The position numbers and the translations under genes were made by a program. The notes beneath the pieces are model-generated. The model was not told the DNA's origin. It saw only the letters and a list, made by a program, of their open reading frames with translations, and searched no databases. Source: a virus. Taken from it: a stretch of DNA of 20,517 nucleotides. Each line of letters starts with the position of its first letter. The first letter of the stretch is position 1. The stretch lies in IMG/VR virus record IMGVR_UViG_3300021962_006733, positions 1 through 20,517 of that record; one strand, given 5' to 3'. Below, piece after piece: positions 12,884-19,586 of this stretch.

Positions 12884-14161
12884 TTATTTTAAGGAATCAG
12901 TCAAAGACTTTTCCAATTCAGGTAATAATTGTCTCCAAGTTTGTTTTTTTCTAAAACTGTCTTGAAAGTCATTATATCTAATAAACATTTTTTGATAGTT
13001 TCTTTTTTGATCTTTATTATATAATTCTCTCATAATATCTTCTGCGTGAGCTTTTAAATTATTTTTAATCTTTTCTATTTGTATTTTGTCAGCTGATATA
13101 GACAATTTCTCTGCAATCTTTTGTTTGTAGTCGGTAGGTGTTATTGAGTAATCGCATATAATTGGATATCTGACTTGTGATACCCAAGCAATATCACAAT
13201 TTTTAGTAATAAAATTTTCTATAAAGAAATTAATTAGATCGTCTAATTGATCAATGTTTAATAATTGTATTGCTGGTGCAAAAGAAAAATTCCCATTTTT
13301 ATGTTTTAAGATTGTTTGTTTATAGAATTCAATTGATTTTAAAACACTGTTCCAATCGCACGGAAAACGTATGTAGGTATTCCTTTCTTGTATTCCATCT
13401 ATACTAGCATGAATAGTAAAATGTCTAAGGTTACCTAACCAAGTGCTTAAATTTTTATTTGTATTGGTCATGTTGGTTGTAACCATTAAACTTTTTTCTT
13501 TCAGAGTATTTGCTCTATGACAATAATCTAATAATTCGTAAAATTCTTTTATGATAGTGGGCTCGCCTCCAATAACTGTTAAATTTTGAACGTGTTTGCT
13601 TACGTTTTCAAATATACTATTTTTAATTTTATCATTTTTATACCAGTCATATACTATGTCTAATTCACCTGTCCAATTGTTTAACACCCCAGACTCTTTC
13701 TTGACCCATTGTAAAAAGTCAGGATCTTGTTCACCCATTTTGATTAGCTCTTTGCCAATAGAATGACTGAACATTTGACTGCACATTTTACAGTGAAGAT
13801 TACAAGTGTTTCCAAAATGTAATTCAACCGACTCTGGAAAATGATCCACAGATCCATCTGCGTTTGTTCTTGCTATATTTTTTTTCCTATAAAGTTCTGT
13901 TCGCATTGATTGCAACCCTTCTGTTTCAGAACGCACACACTTCTCACAGTTAGGGATAGATTCGCCTGCAATCATTTTCTTTCGTATATTTTTCATATAC
14001 TCGCTGTTCCAACTGTCAAACAAGCCATCTCGAGAACTATTGTAATGATGATAGCCATCGTCTTTGAGGATATTATCCTCACTCATACAGCATATTTTTT
14101 GATGTCCAGAAGTATGCACATATAGATGTCTCCATGGATAATCACAATAGGATTTAGGCAT
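12884..14161 (-). CDS. Twitch-type radical SAM protein
   Basis: Radical SAM enzymes cleave S-adenosylmethionine with a 4Fe-4S cluster to start radical chemistry. The cluster motif is C120-NLH-C124-KM-C127, followed by the SAM-binding VIGGEPTII (GGEP at 198-201). Additional cysteines before the core (C6, C24, C25, and the pair NCEKC at C72/C75), together with PWRHLYVHTSG, look like the auxiliary-cluster part of SPASM/twitch proteins, here placed at the N-terminus. The 425-residue length is complete. Similar proteins occur in marine T4-like phages with no known substrate. The ATG overlaps the end of the glutathione peroxidase gene by 8 nt, so the two are likely translated together. Confidence 0.85.
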   Translation of the reverse strand: MPKSYCDYPWRHLYVHTSGHQKICCMSEDNILKDDGYHHYNSSRDGLFDSWNSEYMKNIRKKMIAGESIPNCEKCVRSETEGLQSMRTELYRKKNIARTNADGSVDHFPESVELHFGNTCNLHCKMCSQMFSHSIGKELIKMGEQDPDFLQWVKKESGVLNNWTGELDIVYDWYKNDKIKNSIFENVSKHVQNLTVIGGEPTIIKEFYELLDYCHRANTLKEKSLMVTTNMTNTNKNLSTWLGNLRHFTIHASIDGIQERNTYIRFPCDWNSVLKSIEFYKQTILKHKNGNFSFAPAIQLLNIDQLDDLINFFIENFITKNCDIAWVSQVRYPIICDYSITPTDYKQKIAEKLSISADKIQIEKIKNNLKAHAEDIMRELYNKDQKRNYQKMFIRYNDFQDSFRKKQTWRQLLPELEKSLTDSLK

Positions 14162-14564
14162 TTAACACATCCATTGGTAGTGTATAGGCATTGAATTGTT
14201 TTACAAATTCGTGTTTCTCATTGAAAAGATATTTGTTAAAGTTCCAATCAGGAGTGCCAAACTTTTTAAAAAATGTATGATCTGTGTTTGTTTTTTTACA
14301 AATTGGAAATGTTACACCATAACGATTTTTAGCAAATTGAATAATCTCATAGTCATCGCCTGGTTCTTGACTGCCAAAATTGTTTGTGGGAATAGCTATC
14401 GGAACGGCTAAACCTTCTTCGTATATTTTTTGAAAATCTGCTAACTGTTTGGTAAAGCCACATTGACTGGCTGTGTTAAAAATTATTAATTTTTTATTCC
14501 AGAATCTATCAGATGACAATAGTCCTAATTTTAATGATTCTAGACCTAGATCTATGATATCCAT
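14154..14564 (-). CDS. Glutathione peroxidase-like thiol peroxidase
   Basis: Glutathione peroxidases reduce hydrogen peroxide and lipid peroxides with glutathione or thioredoxin. The 136-residue protein has the peroxidatic cysteine in NTASQCGFTKQ (C35), the glutamine in NNFGSQEPGDD (Q66), and the WNF motif in DWNFNKYL (W107, N108), which together form the catalytic tetrad. It uses cysteine rather than selenocysteine. C89 in TFPICKK might serve as a resolving cysteine, though its place differs from the usual one. It is somewhat shorter than the bacterial average of about 160, mainly at the C-terminus. It lies 20 nt after an unknown gene and overlaps the radical SAM gene. Confidence 0.88.
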   Translation of the reverse strand: MDIIDLGLESLKLGLLSSDRFWNKKLIIFNTASQCGFTKQLADFQKIYEEGLAVPIAIPTNNFGSQEPGDDYEIIQFAKNRYGVTFPICKKTNTDHTFFKKFGTPDWNFNKYLFNEKHEFVKQFNAYTLPMDVLNA

Positions 14565-14584
14565 ACAGTTAATTAGTTGAACGA

Positions 14585-14944
14585 TTATGATCTTCTTTTA
14601 AGAGCGGATTTAGCCATTTTCTTTACCACATCAGTGGAACCAGTGTCGTCGTAATTCATAGGTTCGTCTTTGGCCATTGTTTTTTCAGTCTTGAGAATAA
14701 TCTTTTCTTGATTAAAATCATCCACTACACTTTTAAGTGCGTCGGACGAGTCATACATTGATTTGAATAATGAGTAAGTGAACTGTGGATAGCCTGTGTT
14801 CTTCATTATTTGATCCAGTGCGGCAAAACTGATTTCTGTGGTTTGCTCAGCATCGTTGGCATCACCTCGGATACTGTTGAGAGTGTTCACTATTGCTGAT
14901 TGCAGTTCAATTGTTTTGCTGTCTTGGAACTCAAAGAACCTCAC
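14585..14944 (-). CDS. Hypothetical protein, 119 aa, GTG start
   Basis: Unrecognised. The product starts (V/M)RFFEFQDSKTIELQ, is mostly helical and polar, and ends with a basic tail, KKMAKSALKRRS. The frame stays open with an ATG at 15040, which would overlap the upstream gene by 92 bases, but an AAGGAG sits eight bases before the GTG at 14944, inside the last codons of that gene. The GTG is therefore the real start, four bases after the upstream stop. The tight spacing suggests it works or assembles with the 281-residue protein. Confidence 0.75.
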   Translation of the reverse strand: MRFFEFQDSKTIELQSAIVNTLNSIRGDANDAEQTTEISFAALDQIMKNTGYPQFTYSLFKSMYDSSDALKSVVDDFNQEKIILKTEKTMAKDEPMNYDDTGSTDVVKKMAKSALKRRS

Positions 14945-14948
14945 AGGA

Positions 14949-15794
14949 TTATCTCCTTGCGAGTTTAGATAATATTCTTGATGTGGTTTCGAAAACTTCT
15001 CTTGACTCTCTTTGCTCTCTGCCTTCTGGTTCAGTTCCACCTGCTTCTGCGTCTGAGGCTCCGAACTCGTCTGAGTCAGAGTCTAATGAGTCTAAGTCTT
15101 CTTCTGAATCTAAATCTGCTTCAGGTTCGCCCATTGGTTCTGCGGCTGTTTCTTCACCAGTTAATATTCTCACACCACTTTCTAAATCTTCTCTAGTTTG
15201 TGATAGAGCGGCTTCTGCTGACTCAATAGCAGGTTGGATTTTAGCAACGAAAGCATCTGCTTTGTCTGCACCCATTTCATCTCTGATTGAATCTGCTAAT
15301 GATAACATACCTTCTGTTTTCATTGAAGCAAGATCTTCAAGGTAACCTGTTACTTTGTCCATCATATCTTTTGCGGCAAGAATTAATTCTGATTGTTGTT
15401 CAATGCCTTCTTTGACTTCTGATTCTTTCTGTACCATAGCACCAATCAACTGATCTTTGTCCTGCGGGTTAAGAGTGGGTATGTTTTGAATTTTTTTAAT
15501 TACAGCCTGTTGTGCTGGAGGTATGTTTGTGTTGATACCTTGTCCTGCTTCTTTTACTGCCTGATTAACTATGTCTAACATTGCCTGTGATTTTTGATAC
15601 TCGTTGTTCTTCAACTCGTGTCCAAAGTGCATATTGTCTGTTAGAGTGTGAATTTTTGTTCTGATATGATTAGCAACATCTTCCATTTGCTCTACTGTCA
15701 TACCAGTTAGGTTTACTGTTTGTCCAAAACGAGTTTCAAACGTTTTTAACAAACTCTCTGCTGTTACGGGTTTTGTAAATTCTTTGCTGTGCAT
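14949..15794 (-). CDS. Helical protein with acidic tail, 281 aa, possibly assembly-related
   Basis: I cannot name a family. Residues about 1-215 are predicted helical by composition, with coiled-coil-like runs (QQSELILAAKDMMDKVTGYL and AIESAEAALSQTREDLESGV). Residues about 216-262 are a low-complexity acidic stretch of repeated D, E and S (DLDSEEDLDSLDSDSDEFG), and the end is basic (RILSKLARR). This layout, a helical body with a charged disordered tail, is typical of phage scaffold or assembly proteins, but that is only an analogy. Two TAAATA boxes lie upstream, one ending five bases before the ATG. The next gene's ribosome binding site lies inside its last codons. Confidence 0.7.
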   Translation of the reverse strand: MHSKEFTKPVTAESLLKTFETRFGQTVNLTGMTVEQMEDVANHIRTKIHTLTDNMHFGHELKNNEYQKSQAMLDIVNQAVKEAGQGINTNIPPAQQAVIKKIQNIPTLNPQDKDQLIGAMVQKESEVKEGIEQQSELILAAKDMMDKVTGYLEDLASMKTEGMLSLADSIRDEMGADKADAFVAKIQPAIESAEAALSQTREDLESGVRILTGEETAAEPMGEPEADLDSEEDLDSLDSDSDEFGASDAEAGGTEPEGREQRESREVFETTSRILSKLARR

Positions 15795-15799
15795 AATGT

Positions 15800-15815
15800 T
15801 ATTTACGTTATTTAG
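15800..15815 (-). promoter_or_regulatory. Tandem TAAATA late-promoter-like boxes
   Basis: On the minus strand CTAAATA (15809-15815) and GTAAATA (15800-15806) lie nine bases apart just before the ATG at 15794. The nearer one would start transcription exactly at the ATG; the farther one would leave a leader of about eight bases. They overlap the stop of the upstream gene. Confidence 0.5.
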
Positions 15816-16320
15816 CGAAGTTCATACGGAATGTGGAATCAAAGTTTGACTGTATTTCACGCTTCAAACGATCCGCTTGACGGTTTGCTTGATTTAATTT
15901 TTCTTGATATATAAATTCTTTGGCTTCGTCTTTGTTTAGTTTCGCTGAACGAATGAATCTACGAAAGTTTGAGATTTCAAATATTTTAGATGCAAAGTGT
16001 TCGTCTGTGTTTAGTATTGATTCTGGCACAGACATACCATCAGCTAGATGATGTGCTACTAGTATAGCAGTCTGTTTTAGATTGATTGAATCGTACAGTA
16101 TCTTTGCATTCACCATATCTGCTATCACATACACGAACCGTGAATCATCCACTTTACGAGGGACAATTGCAATGTTACCTATAAGAATACCTTTGGAAAA
16201 TTGTTTGGGTAGATGACGAAACGGTTGTCGTTCTAGTTCTCGCTCAGCAAGATTTTTCAATCTATCTTTGAGATTGTATGCTTCTATCTGTCGTTGTAGT
16301 TCAGTTTTTGTTTCCGTCAT
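15808..16320 (-). CDS. Hypothetical protein, 170 aa
   Basis: Unrecognised. It begins MTETKTELQRQIEAYNLKD and has a central beta-rich part (ILIGNIAIVPRK, FVYVIADMVNAKILYDSI) flanked by charged helices. The C-terminal helix (about 120-165) is rich in K, R, E and Q. It has no membrane segment or cysteine. A TTG two codons upstream is possible, but the ATG is the better start. It overlaps the preceding 78-residue gene by 20 nt. A TTAAATA box lies at 16339-16345. The mixed fold and place among structural-type genes suggest a virion or assembly role without proof. Confidence 0.7.
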   Translation of the reverse strand: MTETKTELQRQIEAYNLKDRLKNLAERELERQPFRHLPKQFSKGILIGNIAIVPRKVDDSRFVYVIADMVNAKILYDSINLKQTAILVAHHLADGMSVPESILNTDEHFASKIFEISNFRRFIRSAKLNKDEAKEFIYQEKLNQANRQADRLKREIQSNFDSTFRMNFAK

Positions 16321-16537
16321 TTTCAAAACGTATGTTTGTATTTAAATTATATTGTGTGTTGTCAGAAAGTTTTTTTCTTACCAATATACCTTTAGAAGCA
16401 AGTGTTTGAGCTGTGGCTATGTCTTCCACATCAAATTGAGTCTGTAGCATAGGAAAACGTTTCTCATACTTGTGAACGAACTCTATCTGTCTTTCAGTTA
16501 CATATACACGAACATATCGTGATAATCTTGCGTACAT
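16301..16537 (-). CDS. Small basic hypothetical protein, 78 aa
   Basis: Unrecognised. It starts MYARLSRYVRVYVTERQIEF and contains DVEDIATAQTLASKGILVRK, which reads like a helix-turn followed by a strand, reminiscent of a winged-helix fragment but too short to call. It lies 18 nt after the membrane-protein gene and overlaps the next gene by 20 nt, so it is an internal operon member. No Shine-Dalgarno sequence is clear. Confidence 0.6.
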   Translation of the reverse strand: MYARLSRYVRVYVTERQIEFVHKYEKRFPMLQTQFDVEDIATAQTLASKGILVRKKLSDNTQYNLNTNIRFENDGNKN

Positions 16538-16555
16538 TTTTGTTTTGAATATTTT

Positions 16556-16789
16556 TTAGCCAGGCATTTTCATCAGGATTACGACTATCGTGGATAGTAG
16601 TCCTGCTACCACTGTGCCTGCTGTGGCGATGAGCGTTCTGCTTGTGCCTTTTTGACTCTGAACCATATCTGCATTGATGCGATTAAGTGTTTGCTCAATA
16701 GCAGTCAAGCGATCGTGTAATCCTTTGTAGCGTTCTGCACAAAGGTCTACGTGTGCTTCCAGGTTCTGTTTTTCGAGATCAGTGCTCAT
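16556..16789 (-). CDS. XhlA-like membrane-anchored coiled-coil protein, 77 aa
   Basis: The N-terminal 45 residues (LEAHVDLCAERYKGLHDRLT, then AIEQTLNRINADM) form a heptad-like coiled coil, and residues about 52-73 (TLIATAGTVVAGLLSTIVVI) form one membrane helix with a short MKMPG end. This size and order match the XhlA/haemolysin family, small phage proteins linked with holins and lysis. A holin accessory or a membrane-bound tether are both possible. The start has a Shine-Dalgarno sequence AAGGAA six bases ahead. A CTAAATA late box at 16856-16862 gives a leader of about 60 bases, unlike most late genes in this window. Confidence 0.6.
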   Translation of the reverse strand: MSTDLEKQNLEAHVDLCAERYKGLHDRLTAIEQTLNRINADMVQSQKGTSRTLIATAGTVVAGLLSTIVVILMKMPG

Positions 16790-16854
16790 TGTTTCCTTGT
16801 TAGGGTTTGTTTATAGTGTTGCCTGAGATTGCCTGGGTGAGCCTTAATGTACAT

Positions 16855-17328
16855 TTATTTAGTCTGAATACCAAGATAGGTAAACTGAGTGTTTTTAAAT
16901 TTGTGATCCTGAGTAATGAATGTGTTGGCAGGAAACGTTACAGATTCTTTACAGAACGTTAGTATGGGCACACAATCAAAATCCGTCACAAGACTGCCAC
17001 AAGGTGTGCTCATATCATTGTAGATTTCTGGCTGTTCTGTTTCCCACATAAAGGTCCAACAGTTGGCTTTGCCTTCGTAGTGCGATCCAAATGTTCTATC
17101 CTGAGTCAATACCAGCTCAGATCGTATGGGTGGTTTATCCCACCCAATATTACCTCTCATTTGTAGCAGTTGAATCAGTGTTGTAAAATTAGAATTCTGA
17201 TTGCGAGCAATTTCCAGTGAATGTTTATCGTGTATCAGTTCCCCAGACAGAGTCTTAAATGGAAATTCTTTTTTGAGATTTCCATTCTCTGTGATGTCTA
17301 CTAGTGTCTGAATAGCGAATGAATACAT
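16855..17328 (-). CDS. Hypothetical protein, 157 aa
   Basis: Unrecognised. The sequence begins MYSFAIQTLVDITENGNLKK and appears beta-rich with aromatic residues (NCWTFMWETEQPEIYNDM, VPILTFCKESVTFPA). Four cysteines are spread without a clear metal pattern. The start follows a TATAAT hexamer at 17335-17340 by six bases, and a strong terminator lies just upstream, so it needs its own promoter there; no Shine-Dalgarno sequence is seen. Its end overlaps the late box of the next gene. Confidence 0.7.
   Translation of the reverse strand: MYSFAIQTLVDITENGNLKKEFPFKTLSGELIHDKHSLEIARNQNSNFTTLIQLLQMRGNIGWDKPPIRSELVLTQDRTFGSHYEGKANCWTFMWETEQPEIYNDMSTPCGSLVTDFDCVPILTFCKESVTFPANTFITQDHKFKNTQFTYLGIQTK
16856..16862 (-). 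promoter_or_regulatory. Late-promoter-like box CTAAATA before XhlA-like gene
   Basis: CTAAATA on the minus strand overlaps the stop of the upstream gene. The expected start near 16850 leaves a leader of about 60 bases that ends in AAGGAA six bases before the ATG. Confidence 0.45.
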
Positions 17329-17334
17329 CTATGC

Positions 17335-17340
17335 ATTATA
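17335..17340 (-). promoter_or_regulatory. TATAAT -10 element before the 157-aa gene
   Basis: A perfect TATAAT lies six bases before the ATG at 17328, on the minus strand. The best -35 match, TTGTAT at 17358-17363, is weak and 17 bases away. It is the only promoter candidate between the terminator and the gene. Confidence 0.4.
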
Positions 17341-17360
17341 AACTGTTACTTTAATTTATA

Positions 17361-17401
17361 CAAACAAAAAAGGGCGAACCTAATTAAAGATCCGCCCTTT
17401 T
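17361..17401 (-). terminator. Intrinsic terminator after the 135-aa gene
   Basis: A stem of 13 pairs joins 17368-17380 with 17389-17401 around an eight-base loop. On the minus strand it reads AAAAGGGCGGATC, loop, GGTTCGCCCTTTT followed by more T and TTG. Two of the pairs are G-U wobbles only in minus-strand RNA (they would be A-C mismatches in plus-strand RNA), which fixes the strand. It lies 28 bases after the stop of the gene at 17429-17836. Confidence 0.9.
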
Positions 17402-17428
17402 GGTAAAGTGTTACCTTACGGTAGACTA

Positions 17429-17836
17429 TTAGCTTACAGCCGCCGCAGTTAAGATACCAAGTTTAGTTTCTGTAACTGTTGCTGACGTGATGTTTGCTTG
17501 AATGTTAGGATAAGCCGCTGAAGACTGATCTAACGCTCTGATTGCAGTTTGTAATGCCGCTAACGTAGTAGTAGCAGATAACTCATCTAATTGATCAGCT
17601 CTAACCATAAAAGTTTTTTGAGTTCCTGAATCAGTTAATGGACCTTCTGCTAAGATAGTCACGTATTGGTTGATTGTGTTTCTCACAAGATCGATACCAG
17701 CAGTTGTTGAACCAGATGATACATCACCTGTCTCAGACGCCATAGTGTTGATAAAGTCTACTGTGAAAAGTTTTACATCTACTGAACCAACTTCATAGTT
17801 TTGGTTTAGTGAGAAGTTATTTTTTGATATTGCCAT
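17429..17836 (-). CDS. Probable abundant virion protein, 135 aa
   Basis: I cannot name the family. The protein starts MAISKNNFSLNQNYEVGSVD and is rich in alanine, threonine and serine, with a beta-rich first half and a helical middle (RADQLDELSATTTLAALQTA). It has no cysteine, signal peptide or membrane segment. It stands alone as a transcription unit: late box at 17900-17907, a leader with a hairpin, an excellent AAGGAG seven bases before the ATG, and a strong terminator after the stop. Such isolation suggests high expression, as for a capsid decoration, tail or other structural protein. That role is inferred from expression signals and composition only. Confidence 0.75.
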   Translation of the reverse strand: MAISKNNFSLNQNYEVGSVDVKLFTVDFINTMASETGDVSSGSTTAGIDLVRNTINQYVTILAEGPLTDSGTQKTFMVRADQLDELSATTTLAALQTAIRALDQSSAAYPNIQANITSATVTETKLGILTAAAVS

Positions 17837-17873
17837 TTTATTCTCCTTTTTGTTCTCTAGTTAAAATGGGCGA

Positions 17874-17890
17874 ATTGCCGCTCAGGCAAT
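17874..17890 (-). other. Leader hairpin upstream of the 135-aa gene
   Basis: ATTGCC (17874-17879) and GGCAAT (17885-17890) form a six-pair stem with a five-base loop in the untranslated leader. It might stabilise the mRNA; it has no U-tract, so it is not a terminator. Confidence 0.45.
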
Positions 17891-17899
17891 GCGTTAAAT

Positions 17900-17907
17900 C
17901 TATTTAG
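17900..17907 (-). promoter_or_regulatory. Late-promoter-like box CTAAATAG before the 135-aa gene
   Basis: CTAAATA on the minus strand with the expected start near 17895 gives a leader of about 60 bases holding the hairpin and the AAGGAG ribosome binding site. Confidence 0.5.
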
Positions 17908-17944
17908 TCCATAAATTGGTAAATTATGCTGTAATATAATGGTT

Positions 17945-18511
17945 TTATGCTAATATTGTCTTAATTTTACGATGAATATCAGAATTTGGCATAAGATCTA
18001 ACAAAACAGCACTAAGATCTCTCAAAACTTTTTTCTTATCAGTTGCTGTCTGTTGATTCCAATCTGCAATGGATCTTCTCATCTGTCTGTATCTTGAGTT
18101 ATGTATTCTCAACTCTCTTTCCAATCTATAGAGGAAACTGTAATCATCTGTGAGTTTGCGTAGATATCTTTTGGTGAACAGTGTAGGGAATGGAGAACGC
18201 TGTCTCTGTACTTCAGCGTCTCTTTTGTTTCGTAATTTCTGTAGAATATCTTTTCTACCATCCAGCACCGCGAGTAGATTGTGTAGGTCATTAGCTGACC
18301 CTCTCACAATGTCAAAAGCACCATATGCCATGGTTTGGTCAGCATAGCTCTTAGCCCAGTCCTGTGTTTCTTTGTTGTTTTTTAACAGTGATAGAGCAAG
18401 GAAACTGACATACACTCTTTCCTGTATATCCTGAAAGGTATATCTTTCTAGGTCATTATTGCGTCTGACTACTCGAGCTTCAGATACATACTGTAAAAAG
18501 GGCATTAACAT
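17945..18511 (-). CDS. Hypothetical helical protein, 189 aa
   Basis: Unrecognised. It starts MAMLMPFLQYVSEARVVRRN and is strongly helical and basic, with arginine-rich helices (RYLRKLTDDYSFLYRLEREL and HNSRYRQMRRSIADW). The frame is open nine codons upstream, but the ATG at 18511 is five bases after a GTAAATA box at 18517-18523, so the transcript would begin at the start codon. No domain is visible. A structural or DNA/RNA-binding role would fit the charge, but nothing shows which. The gene is divergent from the glycosyltransferase-like gene, with 22 bp between the start codons. Confidence 0.7.
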   Translation of the reverse strand: MLMPFLQYVSEARVVRRNNDLERYTFQDIQERVYVSFLALSLLKNNKETQDWAKSYADQTMAYGAFDIVRGSANDLHNLLAVLDGRKDILQKLRNKRDAEVQRQRSPFPTLFTKRYLRKLTDDYSFLYRLERELRIHNSRYRQMRRSIADWNQQTATDKKKVLRDLSAVLLDLMPNSDIHRKIKTILA

Positions 18512-18516
18512 AGCCA

Positions 18517-18523
18517 TATTTAC
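18517..18523 (-). promoter_or_regulatory. Late-promoter-like box GTAAATA before the 189-aa gene
   Basis: GTAAATA ends five bases before the ATG at 18511 on the minus strand. A start site six bases downstream is exactly the A of the ATG. Confidence 0.45.
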
Positions 18524-18533
18524 CGTCTTGAGT

Positions 18534-19586
18534 ATGACCAAACATAATCTTGTTTTAACTGATCTGATGCATATGGGAGATCATTTCTATTTTGAAAATT
18601 ATTGGAGATTTGCTAATGTACCAAACGAGACCTTTGATTATTTTGCCAACTATTATGAATTACCAGAGTTTAATCTAAACAAATATGACCGGAAGATTGC
18701 CTTAATAGACCATCGAGATTCTTATCATAAAAGTTGGCGGAATGAAGAGTACATCCATGACATAGGTAGGAGAATAGAAAAACTACACAATTTAGGATTT
18801 GTTTTTATCATTGCTCATCCATGGGAGTCTAACAATAACATATCAATTGACGTGTACAAAAATCTGTTAAAGGATAAACAAGTCACAAGGTGGGAGGGAG
18901 ATGTTTCATTCTTTTGGCACATGATGTATGAGAAACATCAAAATAGAAAATTTATGTTTGATCATTCAGATAAAAAATATGATTTTTTATATCTAAATAA
19001 AAATATGTATAGGAAACATAGAAAAAAATTGTATGATGCACTATCACAGCAACAACTATTGAAAAACAGTCTGGTGTCTTTTATTGATTTGGGCATACGA
19101 TTACCAGAAGAATACGAGTTGCCGTGGGTGGATCGAAAGAATTATCCTTATCGAGGTATGGATCAGGATCTATTCGAAGCACCCTACAATGACACAACCT
19201 TTAGTATCGTATCTGAAACCAATGTAGGAGATAATATTTTTATAACTGAAAAAATATGGAAAGCCATTATTGCTGAACATCTCTTTGTGGTGCACGGAAA
19301 CAATCATTATTTAAAATGGTTGAGACAATTAGGATTCAAAACATTCTCTGAGGTGTTTGATGAGACATATGATAATGAAACTGACGAGGACAAAAAAATA
19401 GAGAAGATTGTAAAAACTGTGAGATCCATAACAGAAATGGATAGTACAGAACTGTATCAAAGAACAAAAGAGATAAGAACACACAATCGACAGTTATTTT
19501 TCGATAAGAACACAGTGAAAGGTGTTGTGGGAGACAGTATTCTACGACTGCTCAAATTTTTTGATAGCAGTCAAATTTCTTCTTGA
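18534..19586 (+). CDS. Glycosyltransferase-like phage protein, 350 aa
   Basis: The C-terminal half shows the pattern of a large family of viral proteins resembling fucosyltransferase-type glycosyltransferases: TTFSIVSETNVGDNIFITEK, then IWKAIIAEHLFVVHGNNHYL, then KWLRQLGFKTFSEVFDETYD. The N-terminal half (from MTKHNLVLTDLMHMGDH) holds IIAHPWESNN and the repeated YDFLYLNKNMYRKHRKKLYD, often seen in the same family. Known relatives are thought to move sugars onto host or viral surface groups; the substrate here is unknown. The ATG at 18534 avoids overlap with the divergent gene; an earlier TTG/ATG would run through it. No Shine-Dalgarno sequence is seen. Its last 45 bases overlap the end of the convergent gene. 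Confidence 0.7.
   Translation: MTKHNLVLTDLMHMGDHFYFENYWRFANVPNETFDYFANYYELPEFNLNKYDRKIALIDHRDSYHKSWRNEEYIHDIGRRIEKLHNLGFVFIIAHPWESNNNISIDVYKNLLKDKQVTRWEGDVSFFWHMMYEKHQNRKFMFDHSDKKYDFLYLNKNMYRKHRKKLYDALSQQQLLKNSLVSFIDLGIRLPEEYELPWVDRKNYPYRGMDQDLFEAPYNDTTFSIVSETNVGDNIFITEKIWKAIIAEHLFVVHGNNHYLKWLRQLGFKTFSEVFDETYDNETDEDKKIEKIVKTVRSITEMDSTELYQRTKEIRTHNRQLFFDKNTVKGVVGDSILRLLKFFDSSQISS

Noticed and set aside
14893-15345. Serine-rich plus-strand open frame of 150 codons
   Set aside because: It is antisense to the acidic low-complexity tail of the 281-residue protein; no start signals.
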